Assembly: GCA_937894115.1 (NCBI GenBank)
Contig: CALBFP010000042.1
Coordinates: 1 to 40,758, forward strand
Reading direction: 5' to 3'
DNA from: an uncultured euryarchaeote
GTDB lineage: Archaea > Thermoplasmatota > Poseidoniia > Poseidoniales > Poseidoniaceae
DNA length: 40,758 nt
Shown: piece after piece, positions 10,101 through 19,533 of the stretch
Layout: each line of letters opens with the position of its first letter
How positions within the stretch are numbered: the stretch's first letter is position 1
The notes under the pieces: model-generated
What the model saw: the letters and a program-made list of their open reading frames with translations, nothing else
Database searches by the model: none
Told to the model about the DNA's origin: nothing
Made by a program: the position numbers and the translations under genes

Positions 10101-10454
10101 TTGATACCGCACGTCATGCAGGCGCTTTTGATGACTCCTGCTGATAGGGCAAGAAAAATTCTCATCGGGACTGGGATGTGCTTGATGCTTGTTTTCGCCA
10201 TTGGCCTAGATTCTGGACGTTATTCTATGGATCTACAACTTGGTTGGATGTTCCCTCTCATTGGCTTGTCACTGATTGGAATCGGATTTATGCGCACCAC
10301 TTTAGGCCAACAATTCCCGAACGAATCCGATGAAGAAATGACCCGTCGTGTGAAAAACGATGTTGATCAGAATGAACGTGAAAAGAACGTGGGCAAGGCT
10401 TGGGCATCCCTCGAACAGCACGTCTTACAAACCGAAATTCACGAGGCAGAATGA
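10101..10454 (+). CDS. Small two-TM membrane protein
   Basis: 117 aa with two hydrophobic segments; start may be 10101 (TTG) or 10113 (ATG). Confidence 0.5.
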   Translation: MIPHVMQALLMTPADRARKILIGTGMCLMLVFAIGLDSGRYSMDLQLGWMFPLIGLSLIGIGFMRTTLGQQFPNESDEEMTRRVKNDVDQNEREKNVGKAWASLEQHVLQTEIHEAE

Positions 10455-10513
10455 GATGTGCTTGAAGCGGTTGATTCATACCCTTGCTCCGCTTGCCTAT
10501 AGGTGGTGAGAGC

Positions 10514-10897
10514 GTGAGTGAAATACCTGCAGAATTGTTTTACACAAAAGAACACGAATGGATTCGAATGGATGGTGATATCGCAACCATCGGCATTACA
10601 GACCATGCACAAGATGCACTAACCGACATTGTTTACATCGAACTACCTGAAGGTGGAGAGATGCTCGATGACATGGGTGAGTTTGCTATTGTTGAGTCGG
10701 TTAAGTCTGCATCACCAATCTTCGCTCCTCTGGCCGGAGAAATTGTCGAGGTCAATATGGATCTTGAAGACACTCCCGAACTCATGAACTCCAGTCCTTA
10801 TGGAGAAGGGTGGATTGTCAAAATGAAACTCAGCAACCCTGATGATGTTTCGACTCTCATGTCTGCAGATGCTTATCGAAGCATGTTGGGCGAGTGA
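10514..10897 (+). CDS. gcvH: Glycine cleavage system H protein
   Basis: FYTKEHEWIRMDGDIATIGITDHAQDALTDIVYIELPEGG...FAIVESVKSASPI (lipoyl-lysine ESVKS); GTG start 10514. Confidence 0.95.
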   Translation: MSEIPAELFYTKEHEWIRMDGDIATIGITDHAQDALTDIVYIELPEGGEMLDDMGEFAIVESVKSASPIFAPLAGEIVEVNMDLEDTPELMNSSPYGEGWIVKMKLSNPDDVSTLMSADAYRSMLGE

Positions 10898-10901
10898 AAG
10901 A

Positions 10902-11441
10902 TTGACTGAACCTACTCGACTCACATTGTACGTCGATGGTTCTTGTGATGGTAATCAAAATGTGGATGCTTCAACCTCTGCTGGCTGGGGTGTTGTCGTC
11001 GTTCAAGGTGATTCTGGACTGGGTCGAGGAAGCGGTGAAATCATAACAGAACTTTCTGGACCTGTCAAGACCTCCACAGACGATGAGGAGTTTATCGGAG
11101 CAGAGGTTGGCTCAAACAATACGGCAGAGTTGTCCGGACTTTTCGCAGCTCTTCGCTGGTTGTTAACCGAAGAGGAAATGGACCCAGTTCGTATTCGTCT
11201 TGACAGTCAATACGCAGGCAATATCGCCACCGGTGCGTGGCGAGCAAAGGCAAATAGAGAGCTTGCTGCACGCGTCCAGTCCGTTTGGAATGAGGTCGCA
11301 TCACGTCGAACGCTTTCCTGGGATCATGTACGAGCTCACCGGGGTCATCGTTGGAATGAGCGAGCCGACCATCTTGCAAAAAGAGCGATGAAACGCGAGC
11401 GCCCTCTCCCTCTTTCGTTTTGGAAACCTGGAGTGGATTAA
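10902..11441 (+). CDS. Ribonuclease HI
   Basis: LYVDGSCDG, NNTAELSGL, LDSQYA, HRWNERADHLA acidic catalytic motifs; TTG start 10902. Confidence 0.85.
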   Translation: MTEPTRLTLYVDGSCDGNQNVDASTSAGWGVVVVQGDSGLGRGSGEIITELSGPVKTSTDDEEFIGAEVGSNNTAELSGLFAALRWLLTEEEMDPVRIRLDSQYAGNIATGAWRAKANRELAARVQSVWNEVASRRTLSWDHVRAHRGHRWNERADHLAKRAMKRERPLPLSFWKPGVD

Positions 11442-12298
11442 TTCATTCGTTCATCAAGCCACTGTTTGAATTGTTCAGCATATTCTGGTCTTCGCAATGC
11501 ATGATCGACCTGCGATTTGAGCCACTCTAACGGCAAACCTGAATCGTACCATGCTACTGAGCTTGGCAGAATGTGGGCTCGAAGTTTTCCTTGACGCATC
11601 CAATGACGCAGCAATTCAATGGATTGCATTTCTCCGAACTCTTCCACTGAATATTGCTCCAAGAGTTCAAACGTATCCTCTCCATAGATGTAGCGTCCAC
11701 ACAATGCAAAGGTAGAGGGTGCTGTTTCTTCATTGGGCTTCTCAACGAGGGCAACGATTTCACCCTCATTCAATGAAACGATACCGTAATTGGCCACTCG
11801 TTCAATTCCAACATCATACACCGAAGCACATGGGTGACCATGCAACTTGTACAATTCCACAAGTTGTTTGGATACATCCGAGGCTTTGAACTCTGATAAA
11901 ATAGAATGATTTGACGTCAGAATGTTATCTCCTAAGAGAACAAGGAACGGCCCTTGTATCGCATCCTTTGCCATCATAATTGCATGGCCAAGTCCTTTTT
12001 GTTGATGCTGTGTATGGAAAAATACTTCCGTTCCTCCGAGAGGATTTAGAAGTTCATTCCCATCTTCGTACATTGAATACACCGATGCAAGATCCTTTTG
12101 GAGTGTTGTGAAATCTTTGCTTGGAGAAGTGATGATATGAATGCGATCGCAACCTGCTTCTTTCGCTTCAAGAATGAGATGATGCAACACTGGGACATCA
12201 ACAAGCGGCAACAGCTCCTTTGGAATGTAAGCGCTGGTCGGCAGCATGCGCGTGCCCAGTCCTGCAGCAACGATGACCGCATCACGAACTCTGCCCAT
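11438..12298 (-). CDS. galU: UTP--glucose-1-phosphate uridylyltransferase
   Basis: MGRVRDAVIVAAGLGTRMLPTSAYIPKELLPLVDVPVLHHLILEAKEAG...; GalU-type motifs; likely start 12298. Confidence 0.88.
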   Translation of the reverse strand: MGRVRDAVIVAAGLGTRMLPTSAYIPKELLPLVDVPVLHHLILEAKEAGCDRIHIITSPSKDFTTLQKDLASVYSMYEDGNELLNPLGGTEVFFHTQHQQKGLGHAIMMAKDAIQGPFLVLLGDNILTSNHSILSEFKASDVSKQLVELYKLHGHPCASVYDVGIERVANYGIVSLNEGEIVALVEKPNEETAPSTFALCGRYIYGEDTFELLEQYSVEEFGEMQSIELLRHWMRQGKLRAHILPSSVAWYDSGLPLEWLKSQVDHALRRPEYAEQFKQWLDERMN

Positions 12299-12350
12299 GG
12301 AGGTCCTCGTAAGCGACAGGCTATCAAGCGTACTCCTCTTCGATGGTTCA

Positions 12351-12761
12351 ATGCAGTCGAAGCGAAAAGAGGTTTTGCTGGCGACTGGACTCATCTTTTT
12401 TTCATTCGCCTTTGTGGATTTCCTCCCCCCTGGGCCGTGGGATGATGTCTCGTTCACGAAAGGTGTTTTTGGCCTCACTGGATTGTGTCTACTCTATCTC
12501 AGTTGGTTCGAATTTACATTTGCTGAATTTGGTGTTGTCCCCACAATCAAAAAATGGAAGCAACCACAAACGACTTGGGCGAGGGTTGCCGGAATTGGGT
12601 TCATCATCCTTGCTTTTTCTTGGCTTTCTGGAAACACAGCTATGCGTGAGCATTTACCAGAGCCATCTGGAATCATTCTCATGCTTATTGGTTTACTTGT
12701 CACCTATACGGGATTCTACGCTTTTTTGATTACGCGCGGACCGCTTCGTGAAGAGGAATAA
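12351..12761 (+). CDS. Multi-pass membrane protein, unknown
   Basis: 136 aa, four hydrophobic segments. Confidence 0.5.
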   Translation: MQSKRKEVLLATGLIFFSFAFVDFLPPGPWDDVSFTKGVFGLTGLCLLYLSWFEFTFAEFGVVPTIKKWKQPQTTWARVAGIGFIILAFSWLSGNTAMREHLPEPSGIILMLIGLLVTYTGFYAFLITRGPLREEE

Positions 12762-12762
12762 T

Positions 12763-14796
12763 TCACTCTTCTTCAAAAAAAGCGTGCTCCAATTGTCCAG
12801 GCTTTCGAGTAAAAATAATCAGAATATAGCCACTGATTATTGCGATTACTGCAAGAAGCGGAAACGATACAGAGTCATCAACTGCAACGTTTTTTTCGTC
12901 TACTGGTTCGGTGGTATCGGGCGTTTGCTGTTCGTTGATTTGCTCATCGGGCCAGTCGATACCAATACGCACAATATGAATCTCAGCGTTCGCATTCGTC
13001 GATTCAATATGAATAAGATTGGTCGGCTCTTCTACAGTAAGCGAAAATTCATTTCCCGTTTTTGAGGCAGAAGACCAAAATGGATTCGAATTTAATGCAT
13101 CCGTCCACCGAATCGTCGAATTTTCCTGAGAGTGTGTAAACTGCAGTGTGAAACTTCCGTTTGTTGTTGATTCGAGGGTGACCCAATCTCCATTGGATAA
13201 TGAGAGATTTTGATCGTCGAGCATCAACTCAAAATCTGGTAAGTCAAATACTTCAGTGGACTTTGAATCGTCCGTCACTTCAGAGGCCGCTTCTTCACTT
13301 GAAGGTGTAAACAAAACAGCGTTACTTCCCAGATAAATTCGGTCGTCGATATGTGTGCTTGGCGAAGACCCCCATGTACCTTCAAGCGTTAATGCATACC
13401 ACCCCTCTTCAAGTGTGTAGAATGTGATGTGATGCTCAAGCATGTTCGGATTAAGTCGCGTTACCGATTCCCAAGAAGGCGTCATGTCAGAATTTGGTGA
13501 TGAAGAGGTCCACAATACCGCCTCTCCGCCCAAAAATTGAGAATCGAGTTCCCATTGGAAATGCAATGTGGAATTCTGTTGCTGAATTGTAAACGATGCA
13601 ATCGAGATGGGTAAATTACGCTCGATAATCGGACCTACTTTTCCTGAAACATCAAATTGATCGACCTGGATGTTGCCTTTGGAATCGATTAGCCCGATTG
13701 CATAGTATGAGGTTAGCATCCAGTCCGAGGGAAGATGATGAATGAATTCAACGCTTGTTGGCTCCAATTCTGCAAGGACTTGTATTCCACTCTGTTCCAG
13801 TGAGACAATCGGTTTGGATGCGTGATAAATCCGAATTTTCGAAATGTCTGGTTGGGTCACTTCACTCCATTGCAGCACCGTTTGATCCTCATCAGGATTG
13901 AATTGTGCAGATAATGAACCTCCATAACGAGGTGCTTGATTGTCTTCCTGCAAAGATATTGCAAGTGTGTTTCCACTATGAAGTCGGGTGTCTTCTCTTG
14001 CTTGATAGCACACATCTCCCTCGCAGTACGGTGGATAAAAACAGGTGAGCGTGTAATACACAGATCTGTCAACCGACTGGTTTGTCCAGTCAATACTGTA
14101 AGTTGAGGCGCTGGCAGGGATGAAATTCGTCACCAGAGTTACGTCCATGCTATCCCATGTTGATTTTGTTGCTGGAACACTGTGTTCGTAAAGAGCATGG
14201 AAGAAGTTCGTTCCTGGACAAGAAGGTCGCCAGGAAAACACTGTTGATTGATTGACAACATCGTATGATGCTGTAAATTGTTCAGGTGCTACCGATTCAG
14301 CTACAATTTCCAAATGTCCCATCGGAGTTTGAGACATTCCGATGGTCACAGCTTCGGTTCGGGTACCATCTCGAAGAATCGTTACAATGGCGTAAGAAAC
14401 GCTGCTTTGCGTCCCAGGCTCAGGTTCATAATACAACGAATGGTACTTCCCCGAACAAACTTCATTCAAATCGTTCATGTAACATGCAGGTATATCCTCC
14501 GCAATGATGGTTTCAGGAGTAATTGCATTTGAATAGAAACGCCCGCTTTCTGAGCGGTGAACTTCGTAGGTTGCCATCTTTAATTGATCGAGTAACAATA
14601 CGTCTGAAGTTGCGATGTTGCGCCATTGGAGGATAGTTGCCTCCATATCGGGTAAAAATTCAGCCTGAGCTTCTCGCGCTTCAAGCGTTGAATCGTCTTC
14701 TTGTGCTGCTATGTTTTGCAGCGGCATTGCCAACAGAAGGAGAAGAACGATACCTATCGCTTGACCCCTCATGCACCTCAACAAGGCTGCATCCAT
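12763..14796 (-). CDS. Secreted/surface-anchored protein with fibronectin-like modules
   Basis: Signal peptide GQAIGIVLLLLLAMPLQNIAAQ, repeated TVLQWSEVTQPDISKIRIYH-type modules, C-terminal TM VSFPLLAVIAIISGYILIIFTRK. Confidence 0.6.
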   Translation of the reverse strand: MDAALLRCMRGQAIGIVLLLLLAMPLQNIAAQEDDSTLEAREAQAEFLPDMEATILQWRNIATSDVLLLDQLKMATYEVHRSESGRFYSNAITPETIIAEDIPACYMNDLNEVCSGKYHSLYYEPEPGTQSSVSYAIVTILRDGTRTEAVTIGMSQTPMGHLEIVAESVAPEQFTASYDVVNQSTVFSWRPSCPGTNFFHALYEHSVPATKSTWDSMDVTLVTNFIPASASTYSIDWTNQSVDRSVYYTLTCFYPPYCEGDVCYQAREDTRLHSGNTLAISLQEDNQAPRYGGSLSAQFNPDEDQTVLQWSEVTQPDISKIRIYHASKPIVSLEQSGIQVLAELEPTSVEFIHHLPSDWMLTSYYAIGLIDSKGNIQVDQFDVSGKVGPIIERNLPISIASFTIQQQNSTLHFQWELDSQFLGGEAVLWTSSSPNSDMTPSWESVTRLNPNMLEHHITFYTLEEGWYALTLEGTWGSSPSTHIDDRIYLGSNAVLFTPSSEEAASEVTDDSKSTEVFDLPDFELMLDDQNLSLSNGDWVTLESTTNGSFTLQFTHSQENSTIRWTDALNSNPFWSSASKTGNEFSLTVEEPTNLIHIESTNANAEIHIVRIGIDWPDEQINEQQTPDTTEPVDEKNVAVDDSVSFPLLAVIAIISGYILIIFTRKPGQLEHAFFEEE

Positions 14797-14827
14797 TATC
14801 AGCGTGTCGCATTTTTGACAAAACAAG

Positions 14828-16306
14828 TCATTCGTCAGCATCGACGGAACTGTCCAACGCATTCAGGGCATCTTCAAGATTTGGGAGTTGCTCAGGTACT
14901 GTTCCGCTGCTGCGGTGAATTTCCTTGATGAACACGACCGGGTTGGGAAGGGGCCCCTGTCCCGATAGCCAGTCCTTCCACAATTGACTTCTTTCAGCTC
15001 TTCTGGCATCCATCGTCATCCATAGTGCCTCAAGGCGTTCGGGTTTCAATAAGGGAAGATGTTTGGAAAATTGGTCTGGATGGATTTCGTCCATACGCAT
15101 TAACAACTCACGAAGGCGGGCTTGAACCACTTCGTCTCCATCGTTCCACAATGCGGGAATGATTTGCAGAGAATCCCCGGGGAATGCCTCAACGTAATCA
15201 CGTAAATTGAGTACAATGTTCCTGCGTACAATAGGAACGTCATGCCTCATGAGTGAAGCCAGATGTTTCACCCAGAGATCCTCATCAAGAGATTTCAGTT
15301 GGCCAACCGAAGCGGATGCGGCAGCGAGTACACTTTCATCATCATCCTTAAGCATTGACTCCAAAAAGGGCACTGCGTGCCAACCCGTGTGGCGGAAGAG
15401 CGCTGGAAGTGCATCGGCCATTCCACGACGAACGCTTAATTCCTTCCGAGCATGCAGGATTTCTGCAATCTCAAGGCCTTGGGTTTGATTGTATTCAAAA
15501 AGACGAGAAAGACACCGTATCACTTTCACTGCAACGTCTTCGTTGTCATCTTGAGAACGGCGTTTCAAAACAGCAACAAGTTCGAGCGGTTCGATTAGAA
15601 ACGAACGCTCGAAAAGAAGTTTTACCCATTCCATCAACAACAACCGCCGTTCCAGAGTATCGTCTTCCAAACAGTTGAACAACCACATCGCTGCTTCTGT
15701 ACCGGATTCGTGAGCAATCGCAGTAGTGGTCCGAGGAATCACTGCATTTGGGTTCCAACCCATATTCTGAGGCCCATCCGCTGGCTCTGTGTGCCAAGTT
15801 CCTGGCCGTTGAGCCAAAGCAATTGATTCTACGAGATGATATCCTTGATGTACGGGCTGGCCAAAGGGTTCTACTGAAAGTCCATTGATTAACGCAATCG
15901 CCAGCCACCAGCGATCCGTATTCGGCGCATCGGGATCAAAGGCTTGTGCAAGCCAATCTGTCGCTATACAGAACAGCAGGCGCTTAGCAACATCGCCTGT
16001 GCGGCGCTCCAGCCATTTTTGATGGACTTCAAACGCATCGTCGACCAAATTCATGCGGTGAGGTACAATGAAATCAACAATGAAAGACAAATGACGATCG
16101 AACATCCCCACATCTGAATGAAGCATCGACAACCCTTTTGCAATCAGTTCTTGATCACGCTCAGGCGTTCGAACAGGAAACTCTGGGTCGGTCAGCGGAG
16201 GGGGTGGTAGAGGCCAGACTTTGGTCCCTACTTCCAATGCCTGAACCAATTCAACAGCCACAAGTTCGAACGTTGCTTTCGCGATAGCATCCCGGCTCTT
16301 ACTCAT
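14828..16306 (-). CDS. HEAT-repeat-like protein
   Basis: Helical repeats, e.g. VPFLESMLKDDDESVLAAASASVGQL and LASLMRHDVPIVRRNIVLNLRDYV. Confidence 0.5.
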   Translation of the reverse strand: MSKSRDAIAKATFELVAVELVQALEVGTKVWPLPPPPLTDPEFPVRTPERDQELIAKGLSMLHSDVGMFDRHLSFIVDFIVPHRMNLVDDAFEVHQKWLERRTGDVAKRLLFCIATDWLAQAFDPDAPNTDRWWLAIALINGLSVEPFGQPVHQGYHLVESIALAQRPGTWHTEPADGPQNMGWNPNAVIPRTTTAIAHESGTEAAMWLFNCLEDDTLERRLLLMEWVKLLFERSFLIEPLELVAVLKRRSQDDNEDVAVKVIRCLSRLFEYNQTQGLEIAEILHARKELSVRRGMADALPALFRHTGWHAVPFLESMLKDDDESVLAAASASVGQLKSLDEDLWVKHLASLMRHDVPIVRRNIVLNLRDYVEAFPGDSLQIIPALWNDGDEVVQARLRELLMRMDEIHPDQFSKHLPLLKPERLEALWMTMDARRAERSQLWKDWLSGQGPLPNPVVFIKEIHRSSGTVPEQLPNLEDALNALDSSVDADE

Positions 16307-16323
16307 GAAGAACCCTCAATTCC

Positions 16324-17250
16324 TCAAATATCCAGTTCAATGTTGAGGTTTTGAATCAATTCCTTGTACCGATTACGAATCGTAACTTCGGTTACACCAG
16401 CGACCTCTGCGACTTCACGTTGCGTTCGGCGTTTTCCACAAAGGACGGATGCGATGTAAATGATCGATGCCGCAATTCCAGTTGGCCCACGCCCGCTGGT
16501 GAGTTCTTTTTCCTGTGCTGCTTTGATCAACTCGTATGCTTTTGCTTCAACCTCTGAATCCAATCCGAGACCGGAACAAAAACGAGAAATGTAGTCCTCT
16601 GGCCCGGTTGGCATGATTTTCATTTTCAATTCTCGAACCATGAAACGGTAAGTTCTCCCGATTTCTTTTCGCCCAGTCCTTGAGGCTTGTCCTATCTCAT
16701 CGAGTGTTCGAGGTACGCCACACTGACGACATGCTGCATAGAGCGATGCTGCCGCAACGCCTTCAATCGACCGGCCGCGAATAAGTCGCTTGTCGACTGC
16801 TTTTTTGTAATTCACAGCTGCTGCTTCCCGGACGGTCTTAGGGAGTTCAAGGCGGCTCGCCATTCGATCGAGTTCAGCAAGAGCCATTGCAAGATTGCGT
16901 TCGGTTGCGTTGCTAACCCGGCTTCGTTTTTGCCACTTCCGCATTCGGTAAAATTGTGATCGATAGCGTGAATTGATGGTTTTTCCGGAATAATCCTTGT
17001 TCTGCCAGTCAATATCGGTTGACAGCCCTTTGTCATGAAGCATAACGGTCATAGGTGCCCCAGTTCGCGCCCGCTGATCACCTTGTTCTGGTGAGAACAC
17101 ACGCCATTCGGCACCCTGATCGATAACGTTGTCTTCCAACACAAGTCCACAATCGTCACATGTGACTTCTCCACGGGTTTCGTCTCGCGTTAGGCTTCGT
17201 CCACCGCATTCAGGGCATTTTACAATATCTTCAACTTGCTGATCATCCAT
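16324..17250 (-). CDS. tfb: Transcription initiation factor TFB
   Basis: Zinc ribbon [39 protein letters not shown] plus two cyclin repeats and C-terminal HTH ([21 protein letters not shown]). Confidence 0.95.
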   Translation of the reverse strand: MDDQQVEDIVKCPECGGRSLTRDETRGEVTCDDCGLVLEDNVIDQGAEWRVFSPEQGDQRARTGAPMTVMLHDKGLSTDIDWQNKDYSGKTINSRYRSQFYRMRKWQKRSRVSNATERNLAMALAELDRMASRLELPKTVREAAAVNYKKAVDKRLIRGRSIEGVAAASLYAACRQCGVPRTLDEIGQASRTGRKEIGRTYRFMVRELKMKIMPTGPEDYISRFCSGLGLDSEVEAKAYELIKAAQEKELTSGRGPTGIAASIIYIASVLCGKRRTQREVAEVAGVTEVTIRNRYKELIQNLNIELDI

Positions 17251-17358
17251 AACATATCACCTCAAGAACATTGAGAAATAGATATTTCAACGATTGGCAA
17301 GGTGTTTTTAAACCTTATTCCAATATGGTCCTTTGGACAATGAGGCGTCGGTAGCGAA

Positions 17359-19386
17359 TTGGTTAAACCACAAGGGCCCCTGAGTAGAATGGGGTTGCGG
17401 ATGCAAGGGGGGCCGAATTCAGTTTCGCTGAAACCTGGTAAGCGCATTTTGTTCCTCACGAAAGACCTTGATTTGATACGACAACAATTGTACGAAGGTC
17501 TTGACTTGAGAATGGAAGATTTGGAGGTTGAGGACCTCTTAGACGACATCAATACCGATGTAATGACGCCTGCGTGGGTTTGTTTCGATCATGAGCCCGC
17601 AATGATTGCTAAAAATGCATACGCTGGATTGTTGCACAATGGCCTTCGCGTCTTCAGCGAGAATGCCCTCATCGACGGTAATTTTGAAGTGATTGTTTCA
17701 GGTCAACGAAAGGGTACTGGATCAAGTCGAGAAACTGCTGCGCAGTGTGAGCGCTGGGCTGGTATTCGAATTGTCATTGCAGCATCCTTTGCTCCAATCC
17801 ATGAACGCAACAACATCAATCTTGGTCAACTGATGGGTGACCATGAAATGCTCAAACGCTTGCAGAATGGAGAAGCCTTGGAACTGGATGAATTTACCTC
17901 GCAATACGATGAAGTAACAGCCCTTATTCTAGAATCAGGGGGATTGTTTGAATTCTCAAAGCGATTGAAAGCTGGCGACATTAAACTCCCTAAGTTGCCT
18001 ATGGAACGACGCCCGATGACGATGGCTGAGAAAATAATCGCTCGAAATCTTGTTGGGCAGCCGGATGGCGTCTGTGTCAAACCCGATGACCCCGTTATCG
18101 CACAAGTTCAGGGAGGATATTCACATGAGTTCACAACTGCTCAGGTCCACACCTTTCTTCAGGAAACATATGGGAAAGACTACAAATTAACCAACCCAAA
18201 GAAGTTCGGCGTCTTTGAAGACCATCTTCTCTATGCACATCACAATCCGAAGTTCGTACCGTTTATGGATAAGGTCGAAACATTACGGCATCTACAAAAT
18301 TCATTTCAAGCCCATACCGGCGTTCGAGATTACTCGGCTGTGGACGGCATTTCACCAGGGATTTGCCACCAAGTCGCTCGTGAGGAATTTATCGAGATCT
18401 CGGATTTTATTCAAGCCACTGATTCCCATACGTGCATGGGTGGTGCATCCAATGCCTTGACTTGGGGCGTTGGGGCGACAGAGTACGCCAATCTGGTTTC
18501 TGCTGGATTTACGTTTGTAAAGGTTCCAGAGTCGATTCGTTTCGAACTCATTGGAACTCTAAGCGAAGGTTGTACTGCCAAAGATGTTATTCTGTACATC
18601 CTTGCAGACCATGCGAGAAAAGAATTAACGCTCAATCGTTCAATGGAGTTTGGCGGACCTGGACTGAAATCCCTGTCTGCGGATGAGCGCGCAACACTTT
18701 GCAACATGGCAACAGAATGCTCGGCAAGAACAGGAATCTGTGAAGCTGATGATGTGTTGTACGATTGGATGGAAAAACAAATGCCTCACCTTGACATGAA
18801 TGAACAGCGTAGCCGAGCAATTCTACCGGACGAGGGGGCACATTACGATGGAGGAATCCATCAAATTGACCTCTCATCCATTCGTCCAATGGTTGCACAC
18901 CCCGGCAATCCTGACGAGGGTGTCCCCAGTGACCCCACGAACGGTGCTTACATCGATGATATCGGCGACGTTTCAATCGATATTGCATATGGAGGCTCTT
19001 GTACGGCTGGTAAAGCCGATGATATGGCCTATTATGCACTGGTTTGTCAAGCTGCGAAAGAGCAGGGTTTGTCGGTCAAAGAGGGTGTTGAGTTCTTCAT
19101 CCAATACGGTTCTGGAATTGTCAAAGACATGGCTATTTCCAAAGGCTGGCACCAGCTTTTCCTTGACGTCGGTGTGAAGCTCATCGATCCTGGATGCGGT
19201 GCTTGCATCGGAGCAGGCCCAGGGGTTTCAATGAATTCTGAACAAGTTACTGTATCTGCAATTAACAGAAATTTCCAAGGCCGATCGGGTCCTGGAAAAT
19301 TGTATCTCGCCAGTCCACTGACCGTTGCAATGAGTGCTTTCTCTGGAATTATTCGGCCGTGGAAAGCCGAAGCGATTGGGAACTGA
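17359..19386 (+). CDS. Fused aconitase/isopropylmalate-dehydratase superfamily enzyme, swivel domain first
   Basis: LeuD-like KGTGSSRETAAQCERWAGIRIVIAASFAPIHERNNINLG followed by LeuC-like ATDSHTCMGGASNALTWGVGATE and DPGCGACIGAGPGV (cluster Cys); start TTG 17359 or ATG 17389-17391 region. Confidence 0.85.
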   Translation: MVKPQGPLSRMGLRMQGGPNSVSLKPGKRILFLTKDLDLIRQQLYEGLDLRMEDLEVEDLLDDINTDVMTPAWVCFDHEPAMIAKNAYAGLLHNGLRVFSENALIDGNFEVIVSGQRKGTGSSRETAAQCERWAGIRIVIAASFAPIHERNNINLGQLMGDHEMLKRLQNGEALELDEFTSQYDEVTALILESGGLFEFSKRLKAGDIKLPKLPMERRPMTMAEKIIARNLVGQPDGVCVKPDDPVIAQVQGGYSHEFTTAQVHTFLQETYGKDYKLTNPKKFGVFEDHLLYAHHNPKFVPFMDKVETLRHLQNSFQAHTGVRDYSAVDGISPGICHQVAREEFIEISDFIQATDSHTCMGGASNALTWGVGATEYANLVSAGFTFVKVPESIRFELIGTLSEGCTAKDVILYILADHARKELTLNRSMEFGGPGLKSLSADERATLCNMATECSARTGICEADDVLYDWMEKQMPHLDMNEQRSRAILPDEGAHYDGGIHQIDLSSIRPMVAHPGNPDEGVPSDPTNGAYIDDIGDVSIDIAYGGSCTAGKADDMAYYALVCQAAKEQGLSVKEGVEFFIQYGSGIVKDMAISKGWHQLFLDVGVKLIDPGCGACIGAGPGVSMNSEQVTVSAINRNFQGRSGPGKLYLASPLTVAMSAFSGIIRPWKAEAIGN

Positions 19387-19533
19387 TGGCGCTAAGGCTT
19401 CTGCAATTTGAAACAATATTGCATCGTTTACGTCCGCAACGGGCCGAAATATCAAGTAGCCTCGCCAATGGACTGCTGTTACCTGCTGGCCCGAAGTCAT
19501 GGACGGAGGAGGACCAGAGGTGGATGTGTCGGT

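Noticed and set aside
17339-17375. tRNA-like string gtcggtagcgaattggttaaacc upstream of the aconitase-family gene
   Set aside because: No cloverleaf: no matching acceptor or T-loop sequence downstream.
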